A program made the position numbers and the translations under genes. Source: Sediminibacterium sp. (GTDB lineage: Bacteria > Bacteroidota > Bacteroidia > Chitinophagales > Chitinophagaceae). From it: a stretch of DNA of 10,882 bases. The stretch lies in contig JAGNTI010000038.1 of NCBI GenBank assembly GCA_017987615.1, positions 1 to 10,882 of the forward strand. The letters are read 5' to 3'. The notes below the pieces were generated by a model. It ran no database searches and was not told the DNA's origin. It saw only the letters and a program-made list of their open reading frames with translations. Positions 1 to 5,632 of the stretch are shown here, piece by piece; position 1 is the stretch's first letter; every line of letters starts with the position of its first letter.

Positions 1-170
1 AAAGCCAGTTCACCATAAAGGGTTTTTAACAAACTGCTTTTACCAGTTCCTGTTTTTCCAACTAGGTATACAAACTCACCTTTTTGCACAGTAAAATTTA
101 CATCATCCAATATTAAATTATTGCCTTGATAAATTTTAGCTTGGTTAATGGATACGACTGTTTCTGACAT
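1..170 (-). CDS. ftsE: FtsE-like ABC transporter ATP-binding protein (N-terminal part, cut by window edge)
   Basis: Only the first 56 residues are visible, read from an ATG at 170-168 and running off the left edge. They form the N-terminal strand region of an ABC nucleotide-binding domain, ending in a Walker A P-loop, GKTGTGKS, preceded by GEFVYLV and followed by SLLKTLYGEL. The combination of 'KGEFVYL', 'GKTGTGKSSL' and 'LKTLYG' is typical of Bacteroidota proteins annotated FtsE, the cytoplasmic ATPase that pairs with membrane FtsX and controls peptidoglycan hydrolysis at division. Walker B, the Q-loop and the signature motif lie outside the window, so another ABC ATPase such as a LolD-type one cannot be excluded. 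The start lies 10 bases after the purM stop, which suggests read-through from purM. The ABC ATPase call is nearly certain; the FtsE name is inference. Confidence 0.75.
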   Translation of the reverse strand, partial: MSETVVSINQAKIYQGNNLILDDVNFTVQKGEFVYLVGKTGTGKSSLLKTLYGELA

Positions 171-180
171 AAAAATATTT

Positions 181-1362
181 TTAATATTCAAAATCGATAA
201 TACCTGTTGAGGTATGTAAGTGTAAACTTGATTTTTGCGCCGCTTCTACACGACCCACAATTTGTGCTTCAATATTAAATTCGGCAGCTATGGCAATAAG
301 CGCTTCAGCTGTTTGTTGATTGGTAAAAATTTCTAATCGGTGCCCCATGTTAAACACCTGATACATTTCTTTATTATCTGAACCCGCATTTTCCTGAATC
401 AAATTAAAGATTGGTGGCGGTGTAAACAAATTGTCTTTGATAATTTTTAAAGTAGTTGGCAAATATTTCATGCACTTGGTTTGTCCTCCACCGCTGCAAT
501 GAATCATGCCATGGATATCAGCAAAATGCGTATCCAATATCTTTTTTACAAGTGGCGCATAGGTTCTAGTAGGACTTAACAATAATTTGCCAATCGAAAT
601 AGGATCCGCAAAGCCTTCTATAGCAAGGGTATCCGTCATTTTATTTTTACCTAAGTAAACTACGTCTTTATCAAGTGTTGGTTCAAATGTTTCTGGATAT
701 TTCTCGGCATAGTAATTACTAAGCACATCATGTCTTGCACTTGTCAAGCCATTACTACCAAGTCCACTGTTGTATTCTTTTTCATAAGACGCCATACCCG
801 AACTTGCAAAACCAACAATCACATCACCAGCAGCAATGTTTTGGTTTGTAATGAGTTTAGATTTTGGCCATCTACTTTGCATCGTTCCGTTAACAGCAAT
901 CGTTCTTACCACATCACCCACATCGGCAGTTTCTCCACCTAAGTAATGAACGGTAACGCCATAACTAGCAAGTGTATCAAAAAAAGATTGTGTTCCATTT
1001 ATCACCGACTCTAACACACTACCTGGAATCACTTTTTTATTTCTATCAATGGTAGAAGAAAACAAAATATTATCCGTTACGCCCACACAAAGCAAATCAT
1101 CCAAATTCATGGCAACAGCATCAATAGCAATACCTTCCCATACAGATACATCACCGGTTTCTTTCCAATATAAATAAGCTAAAATACTTTTGGTACCAGC
1201 ACCATCTGCGTGCATAATATTCACAAAAGCGTCATCGCCCATTAAATAGTCGGGATACATTTTACAAAAAGCATGTGGGTACAACCCTTGGTCTAGCTTT
1301 TGGATGGCAGCATGCACTTCTTCCTTCTGAGCCGAAACACCTCGTTTAGCGTATAAAGACAT
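181..1362 (-). CDS. purM: Phosphoribosylformylglycinamidine cyclo-ligase (AIR synthase), Bacteroidota-type
   Basis: Predicted to catalyse the ATP-dependent closure of FGAM to aminoimidazole ribonucleotide in cytoplasmic de novo purine synthesis. I chose the ATG at 1362-1360 (393 aa, MSLYAKRGVSAQ...). The frame stays open upstream to a TTG at 1437, but that adds a hydrophobic stretch foreign to the family. Motifs in order: HADGAGTK (51-58, ATP/phosphate-binding glycine loop), DAVAMNLDDLLCVG (81-94), LGGETADVGD (141-150), SNGLTSARHD (203-212), SPTRTYAP (263-270), HCSGGGQTK (288-296) and MYQVFNMGHRLEI (333-345). Together these span the N-terminal AIRS domain and the C-terminal AIRS_C domain. The protein is longer than the roughly 345-residue E. 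coli enzyme, as is usual in Bacteroidota, and it diverges enough there that some annotations read only 'AIR synthase-related'. All the glycine-rich motifs are intact. It is divergent from ribF and leads into the FtsE-like gene. Confidence 0.9.
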   Translation of the reverse strand: MSLYAKRGVSAQKEEVHAAIQKLDQGLYPHAFCKMYPDYLMGDDAFVNIMHADGAGTKSILAYLYWKETGDVSVWEGIAIDAVAMNLDDLLCVGVTDNILFSSTIDRNKKVIPGSVLESVINGTQSFFDTLASYGVTVHYLGGETADVGDVVRTIAVNGTMQSRWPKSKLITNQNIAAGDVIVGFASSGMASYEKEYNSGLGSNGLTSARHDVLSNYYAEKYPETFEPTLDKDVVYLGKNKMTDTLAIEGFADPISIGKLLLSPTRTYAPLVKKILDTHFADIHGMIHCSGGGQTKCMKYLPTTLKIIKDNLFTPPPIFNLIQENAGSDNKEMYQVFNMGHRLEIFTNQQTAEALIAIAAEFNIEAQIVGRVEAAQKSSLHLHTSTGIIDFEY

Positions 1363-1400
1363 TGGTATATAATAAATATGAACAAAACCGGTAACGCTTA

Positions 1401-1408
1401 CAAAGGTA
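1401..1408 (-). promoter_or_regulatory. Candidate Bacteroidota -7 element upstream of purM
   Basis: Read on the minus strand this is TACCTTTG, an exact match to the Bacteroidota -7 consensus TAnnTTTG, 38 bases before the purM ATG. The nearest upstream TTTG that could act as a -33 element (1438-1435) is 26 bases away, a little beyond the usual 17-23, so the -33 part is weak. The position in the purM/ribF divergent gap makes it plausible. Confidence 0.4.
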
Positions 1409-1462
1409 AGCAAAAGACAGAAAGAGTATGGCCGCAAATGGCTTAAGATTGGATTTTCCGCT

Positions 1463-1470
1463 TATTTTTG
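1463..1470 (+). promoter_or_regulatory. Candidate Bacteroidota -7 element upstream of ribF
   Basis: TATTTTTG matches TAnnTTTG exactly and ends 9 bases before the ribF ATG. If it is used, the transcript would start at or just before the start codon, giving a very short or absent leader. No good TTG/TTTG -33 element is visible at the expected distance. In AT-rich DNA the 8-base match alone is weak evidence. Confidence 0.4.
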
Positions 1471-1479
1471 CCGCTTATT

Positions 1480-2424
1480 ATGAAAGTCCACTACGAACTA
1501 GCCCCCTCTCTCCCTGCTTTTAGAAATGCAGTGCTTACTATTGGCACTTTTGATGGGGTGCACAAGGGACATCAAAAAATCATACAACAGCTTAAGGAAA
1601 CGGCTGCAGCGGTGCATGGCGAAACAGTAATTATCACTTTTCACCCCCATCCACGCAAAATTGTTTCTTCAGTACCTGGAGACGTTAAACTACTCACCAC
1701 GCTGCAAGAAAAAATAAGTTTATTGGAAAAAGCCGGTATCGATCATTTGGTAGTGGTGCCTTTTGATCATCATTTTTCTAACCTAAGTGCTGAGGCGTAT
1801 ATCACAGATTTTATTGTCGCTTATTTTAAACCACATACCGTTGTTATAGGATACGATCACCGTTTTGGAAAAGGAAGAATTGGTGATTTTCAGTTATTGG
1901 AACAAGTGGGCAAAGCACATGGATTTGTGGTGAATGAAATATCGGAACAGGTATTACAAGAATCGGTGGTGAGTTCTACAAAAATAAGAGCCTCTATTGC
2001 AGCGCATGATATTGAAACTGCCAATACATTTTTAGGCCATCCGTATTTTTTTGACGGCCTTGTGGTAGAAGGCAATAAATTAGGCCGAACCATTGGTTAC
2101 CCAACAGCCAATTTACATATTGCATCCGAAGAAAAATTGATTCCAAGTGATGGCGTATATGCCGTTCGCGTGACAATAGGTGATGCAAACCAGGTATATG
2201 ATGGCATGATGAATATTGGCGTTAGACCCACCATTGACGGTAAAAAAAGAGTGGTAGAAGTAAATATTTTTGATTTTGACGCCGATATATATGGCGCACA
2301 AGTAAAAGTAGAACTCTATTATTATTTGAGAGGCGAAGTAAAATTTGAAGGACTAGAAGGTTTAAAAGCACAACTCCTACAAGACAAGAATAAAGCTGCT
2401 ACATTATTACAAGCCGCTATTTAA
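1480..2424 (+). CDS. ribF: Bifunctional riboflavin kinase / FMN adenylyltransferase
   Basis: Predicted cytoplasmic enzyme that phosphorylates riboflavin to FMN and then adenylates FMN to FAD. The ATG at 1480 gives 314 aa (MKVHYELAPSLPAF...), close to the usual 300-320; an in-frame TTG four codons upstream (1468) adds nothing family-like. The N-terminal nucleotidyltransferase half shows GTFDGVHKGH (22-31, with the two histidines of the HxGH motif), TFHPHPRK (53-60), GYDHRFGKG (124-132) and SSTKIR (165-170, the ISSTxIR-type motif). The C-terminal flavokinase half shows GRTIGYPTANL (202-212, the PTAN motif binding ATP/Mg), PSDGVYAV (222-229), MMNIGVRPT (243-251) and VEVNIFDFDADIYG (259-272), whose Glu260 matches the family's catalytic glutamate. 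Both activities therefore look intact. The gene is divergent from purM and convergent with holA. No FMN riboswitch fits in the short upstream gap. Confidence 0.96.
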   Translation: MKVHYELAPSLPAFRNAVLTIGTFDGVHKGHQKIIQQLKETAAAVHGETVIITFHPHPRKIVSSVPGDVKLLTTLQEKISLLEKAGIDHLVVVPFDHHFSNLSAEAYITDFIVAYFKPHTVVIGYDHRFGKGRIGDFQLLEQVGKAHGFVVNEISEQVLQESVVSSTKIRASIAAHDIETANTFLGHPYFFDGLVVEGNKLGRTIGYPTANLHIASEEKLIPSDGVYAVRVTIGDANQVYDGMMNIGVRPTIDGKKRVVEVNIFDFDADIYGAQVKVELYYYLRGEVKFEGLEGLKAQLLQDKNKAATLLQAAI

Positions 2425-2425
2425 A

Positions 2426-2454
2426 GCCGTAAGCTAAGCAATCATTTTTACGGC
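2426..2454 (-). terminator. Weak inverted repeat at the ribF/holA convergent junction, possible holA terminator
   Basis: GCCGTAA (2426-2432) and TTACGGC (2448-2454) form a perfect 7-bp inverted repeat with a 15-base loop, lying across the junction of two convergent genes and partly inside the last codons of holA. On the minus strand the stem is followed by TTTAAAT, a poor U-tract; on the plus strand there is no T-run. The long loop and weak tail make intrinsic termination uncertain. Confidence 0.3.
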
Positions 2455-3432
2455 CAATTCCTTTAGCAATCCCGCATCAGAAGTGCCAGCATCGTGCACG
2501 CCAATGCTTCTTAAATTGTATTGATGTAGTAGTAATAATACTTTTTCGATGCCCTCATAATCGTAACGGCGGGCAGTAGCAATATATTCTTTTACAAAAA
2601 ACGGATTTACACCAAGTGCAGCCGCAGCAGACTGCTCGGTAATACTTGGTAAGCTATATAGCATAAATACTTTACTAAAATAATTATACAGCGCAGGCAG
2701 TATCATTTGTATAGGTGCGGCCTTAGGATTGGCCTCAAAATAATGAATGATTCGGATGGTTTTTGCAAGGTCTCTTTTACCTAGCGCATCTTGAAGTTCA
2801 AACACATTAAAATCTTTACTTACCCCAATGTATTTTTCAATATCGTCTTCTGTAATATTTTTTCGACCCGCTAAATTGACGGCTAATTTTTCTACCTCAT
2901 TTTGAAGTCTACTCAAATCGTTACCAATATGATCCACGAGTAAATGAAGTGCCTTAGGCGCAATGGTTAGTTTATGTGAAGCCACCATTTGATTCACCCA
3001 TTCAGGAAGCTGACTATCATACATTTTTTTAGTAGACAGCATCTCTCCTTTTGACTTTAAAGTTTTGGCTAATTTAGAACGGCCATCTACTTTTTTTTCT
3101 TTGTAGCTCACTACAAAAATGGTAGAAGCTAAAGGATTGTCAATATAAGATTCTAGCTTCTCGATGTCGCGCATTTGCTGCGCTTCTTTTAAGATAACCA
3201 CTTGCTTTTCGGCAAACATTGGATAACGCATGCAAGCGTTTACCACAGACGACCAATCAGCGTCTTTACCATAAAAAATGGATAGATTAAAACTAGCTTC
3301 TGCCTCTGGCAAAATTTTATGTTCTGCGTAATGGACCACTTGATCTATAAAAAAAGGCTCATCCCCTTCTAGCCAATAAATAGGCTTGAAGTTCCCTTTT
3401 TTCCAATCAGCAATGATTTTTTCGGCAGACAT
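2434..3432 (-). CDS. holA: DNA polymerase III subunit delta (clamp-loader wrench subunit)
   Basis: Predicted delta subunit of the replicative clamp loader, which opens the beta sliding clamp. The 332-aa length from the ATG at 3432-3430 is typical. The N-terminal region has PIYWLEGDEPFFIDQVV (17-33), the degenerate P-loop-like start of the family, and YPMFAEKQVVILKEA (70-84), the strand and helix of the non-functional AAA+ fold. IFVVSYKEKKVDGRSKL (105-121) follows, then the lid/collar connection NDLSRLQNEVEKLA (171-184), the equivalent of the family's 'L..E.eKL' helix. The DNA_pol3_delta C-terminal collar carries NVFELQDALGKRD (209-221) and ends in DAGLLKELAVKMI (319-331). It is convergent with ribF with 9 bases between stops, and divergent from the coiled-coil gene. 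Delta lacks ATPase activity in characterised members. HolA is poorly conserved in sequence, but the motif order here fits well. Confidence 0.93.
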   Translation of the reverse strand: MSAEKIIADWKKGNFKPIYWLEGDEPFFIDQVVHYAEHKILPEAEASFNLSIFYGKDADWSSVVNACMRYPMFAEKQVVILKEAQQMRDIEKLESYIDNPLASTIFVVSYKEKKVDGRSKLAKTLKSKGEMLSTKKMYDSQLPEWVNQMVASHKLTIAPKALHLLVDHIGNDLSRLQNEVEKLAVNLAGRKNITEDDIEKYIGVSKDFNVFELQDALGKRDLAKTIRIIHYFEANPKAAPIQMILPALYNYFSKVFMLYSLPSITEQSAAAALGVNPFFVKEYIATARRYDYEGIEKVLLLLHQYNLRSIGVHDAGTSDAGLLKELAVKMIA

Positions 3433-3436
3433 ACTG

Positions 3437-3444
3437 CAAAGATG
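3437..3444 (-). promoter_or_regulatory. Candidate -7 element immediately upstream of holA
   Basis: On the minus strand this reads CATCTTTG, seven of eight positions of TAnnTTTG, followed by CAGT and then the holA ATG. Only four bases lie between the element and the start codon, so a transcript from it would be leaderless or would begin inside the first codons. A clear -33 element is not visible. It mirrors the TTTGCAG element of the divergent gene. Confidence 0.3.
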
Positions 3445-3496
3445 CTAGAAAATTGTATCAAAATGCTAAAACTAAGCTGGTTTCAAGCGATTTTAT

Positions 3497-3504
3497 TTAA
3501 TTTG
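3497..3504 (+). promoter_or_regulatory. Candidate -7 element upstream of the coiled-coil/histidine kinase unit
   Basis: TTAATTTG matches seven of eight positions of the Bacteroidota -7 consensus TAnnTTTG and ends 17 bases before the ATG at 3522, leaving room for a short A-rich leader. No TTG/TTTG is found at the best -33 distance, so the match rests on the -7 part and on its place in an 89-base divergent gap. Confidence 0.35.
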
Positions 3505-3521
3505 CAGCAAAACAAATACAT

Positions 3522-4469
3522 ATGTCTACAAGTAACGGAAACAATAGTAACAATAAAGGAATTATACTTTTTTTAGTGGTAGCCCTAGTAGGTAGCTGGG
3601 CATACTTTTTATATAGTAATAACCAGCATCAAGACACCGTTACCCTGATGGAAACTAAAATCCAGTTTGTGGATAGCAGCAGAGGCGCCATCCAAGAAGC
3701 TTACGATTTAGTAGCCGCTAAAGCCGATTCATTAACGCTCAATAATAGTCAACTACAAGGTGCACTTGCAGACAGAGGCAATGAAATTCAGCAACTAAAA
3801 TCAAATATCAGTGCAATCATCAAAAATAAAAAAGCATCTGACGCCGATTTATCTTTAGCACGCCAAATGATACTAGAATTAAATGGTAAAGTTGAAGGAT
3901 TGTTTGCTGAAATCGAAAAACTAAAAGGTGAAAACAAACAACTAACAGTTGCCAACGAGCAGTTAAATACCGAAAAGTCTCAACTTACCAACGACAAACA
4001 AAATTTAGAGCAAAACTTATCTGCTACTAAAAAAGAACTTGATGAAAAAGTAGATGTAGCTTCTACCCTACACGCATCAAATATTGGAATTGCCGCGCTC
4101 AATGTAAAAAACAATGGCGCCGCAAAAGCAACTACTTCTGCAAAACGCGCTGATCTTATTCGTATCTCATTTACACTAGACCCAAACAGAATTGCAGCAT
4201 CAGGCAACAAAGACATTTATGTATGTGTTACAGGACCTGATGGTAAAGCCATTTCAGAAGGCGCTTCTTTTAATACCAGAGAAGAAGGCAACAAATCATA
4301 CACGAGCAAAGTGAGCGTGAATTATGAGCAAGGGAAAGCAAGTCAAGTAAGTTTTGACTGGAAACAAACGGCTGCTTTTCAAATGGGGAATTACAAAATT
4401 GAAATTTACAACAACGGATTTAAAATTGGAGAAGGGGTAACAAGCCTTAAAAAAGGTGGCTTGTTTTAA
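3522..4469 (+). CDS. Membrane-anchored coiled-coil protein of unknown function
   Basis: I do not recognise a characterised family. The 315-aa product starts with a short Asn/Ser-rich tail (1-12), then one hydrophobic segment, GIILFLVVALVGSWAYFLY (13-31), best read as an uncleaved N-terminal membrane anchor. Residues about 38-182 are rich in Lys, Glu, Gln and Leu with heptad-like spacing (for example FAEIEKLKGENKQL, 128-141, and QLNTEKSQLTNDKQNLEQNL, 147-166), predicting a long coiled coil with a likely break near 100-110. Residues about 205-315 form a separate compact, strand-rich domain with SFTLDPNRIAASGNKDIYV (216-234), TGPDGKAISEG (237-247) and MGNYKIEIYNNGFKIGEG (288-305), which resembles a beta-sandwich. 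By topology the coiled coil and C-terminal domain should be outside the inner membrane, in the periplasm. The histidine kinase gene follows after 6 bases, so the two are probably co-expressed and may be partners. Automated annotation may label such proteins SMC-like because of the coiled coil, which would be misleading. Confidence 0.85.
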   Translation: MSTSNGNNSNNKGIILFLVVALVGSWAYFLYSNNQHQDTVTLMETKIQFVDSSRGAIQEAYDLVAAKADSLTLNNSQLQGALADRGNEIQQLKSNISAIIKNKKASDADLSLARQMILELNGKVEGLFAEIEKLKGENKQLTVANEQLNTEKSQLTNDKQNLEQNLSATKKELDEKVDVASTLHASNIGIAALNVKNNGAAKATTSAKRADLIRISFTLDPNRIAASGNKDIYVCVTGPDGKAISEGASFNTREEGNKSYTSKVSVNYEQGKASQVSFDWKQTAAFQMGNYKIEIYNNGFKIGEGVTSLKKGGLF

Positions 4470-4475
4470 TTGACC

Positions 4476-5627
4476 ATGAAAAAATTTAGGTGGTCAGGCT
4501 TACTCGCTTTTATTGCCATACTATTTGTATGCGCTACCATATTTTATTCGACGTATGTGGCAGGTAAAATTGCCAACACCGAAAGAAAATATGTGCGCGA
4601 ATGGATAGAAGCACAACAAACCATTTTAAATAGCAAAGACAGCAGCAATTTAAATCTCGCAACACAAATTAGCGCAGACAACGAAGACATCCCAATCATT
4701 GAAACCAATGAAAAAGGCGTCCCTACTGGCAATGCGCTAAACCTCGATACAGCAAGTATTGCATCAGATAGTTTGTACCTGACAAAAACACTAGAAGACT
4801 TTAAAAAGTTTTGCAAAACACCCATTGTTGTAGTCGTATGTGATTCACCATACACCGCTAACCACTACTACTACGGCCCTAGCAAACTTTTAAAGGAAGT
4901 AGAATGGTATCCGTATATCCAACTCTTTGTAGTAGCGCTATTTGTTTTTATTGCCGTAACAGCCGTTCGTACGAGATATAAAAACGAGCAGGATAAATTA
5001 TGGCTGGGCATGGCCAAAGAAACAGCACACCAACTGGGCACACCGGTTTCTAGCCTTCAGGGTTGGATTGCTTTGTTAAAAGAAAAAGAAACCAAAGATC
5101 CCATTGTTTTTGAAATTGAAAAAGACATTGAAAGACTAGAACTTATATCAGATCGTTTTGGAAAAATTGGGAGTACACCACAACTAACGCGCAGCAATCC
5201 ATTTACAGAAATTGAGCGCATGGTTGCCTACATGAAACTTAGATCCAGTAAGCAGGTTGTTATGGAATGTAGTTTACCACCTGCAGTTTTTGTAATGTTG
5301 TCGGCTCCTCTATTTGATTGGGTATTGGAAAACCTCATTAAAAATGCGCTTGATGCAACGGATGGCGCTGGAACAATTTCTATTGTGGCACTAGTACAAA
5401 ACAAACAAGTGATTATTACTATAACGGATACCGGAAAAGGCATGGATAGTGAAACAGCTGGTCAAATATTTGAACCCGGCTTTACCACTAAAAAACGTGG
5501 ATGGGGACTTGGACTTCCGCTCAGCAAAAGAATCATGGAAACCTACCACCACGGTAAATTATTTATCAAGCGCACAGAGCCCGGAAATGGCACTACCTTT
5601 TGCTTGCAACTACCCGTAGTAGACTAA
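4476..5627 (+). CDS. Membrane sensor histidine kinase (orphan in this window)
   Basis: Predicted sensor that autophosphorylates on histidine and passes phosphate to an unseen response regulator. The ATG at 4476 gives 383 aa; a TTG two codons upstream (4470) directly follows the previous stop and is less likely. Topology: first membrane helix about 7-25, an extracytoplasmic region about 26-144 (ERKYVREWIEAQ, then a spacer and IVVVVCDSPYTANHYYYGPS), second helix about 147-164 (IQLFVVALFVFIAVTAVR). There is no visible HAMP or cytoplasmic PAS domain. The dimerisation domain carries KETAHQLGTPVSSLQGW (181-197) with phospho-acceptor His185. The catalytic domain has the N-box ENLIKNALDA (285-294), G1 DTGKGMD (318-324), the F-box-like IFEPGFTTKK (331-340) and G2 RGWGLGLPLS (341-350), all intact, so it should be an active kinase. 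It is downstream of and probably co-transcribed with the coiled-coil protein, and converges on glgB with 5 bases between stops. Confidence 0.93.
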   Translation: MKKFRWSGLLAFIAILFVCATIFYSTYVAGKIANTERKYVREWIEAQQTILNSKDSSNLNLATQISADNEDIPIIETNEKGVPTGNALNLDTASIASDSLYLTKTLEDFKKFCKTPIVVVVCDSPYTANHYYYGPSKLLKEVEWYPYIQLFVVALFVFIAVTAVRTRYKNEQDKLWLGMAKETAHQLGTPVSSLQGWIALLKEKETKDPIVFEIEKDIERLELISDRFGKIGSTPQLTRSNPFTEIERMVAYMKLRSSKQVVMECSLPPAVFVMLSAPLFDWVLENLIKNALDATDGAGTISIVALVQNKQVIITITDTGKGMDSETAGQIFEPGFTTKKRGWGLGLPLSKRIMETYHHGKLFIKRTEPGNGTTFCLQLPVVD

Positions 5628-5632
5628 TTTAA

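Noticed and set aside
1363..1437. N-terminal extension of PurM from a TTG, giving a hydrophobic signal-like segment
   Set aside because: The extension ends right before MSLYAKRGVSAQ, the expected start of Bacteroidota PurM. It begins at TTG, overlaps the promoter region and would wrongly make a cytoplasmic purine enzyme membrane-bound.
1363..1479. FMN riboswitch before ribF
   Set aside because: The gap is only 117 bases and shared with a divergent gene; I see none of the conserved RFN-element blocks or their pairing.
3522..4469. Reading the coiled-coil protein as an SMC/chromosome segregation protein
   Set aside because: It has an N-terminal membrane anchor and no Walker A, Walker B or signature motif. 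Only the coiled-coil composition resembles SMC proteins.
5605..5622. Short palindrome ACTAC-CC-GTAGT near the histidine kinase stop as a possible terminator
   Set aside because: The loop is only two bases, the stem is five bases and no T-run follows on either strand.
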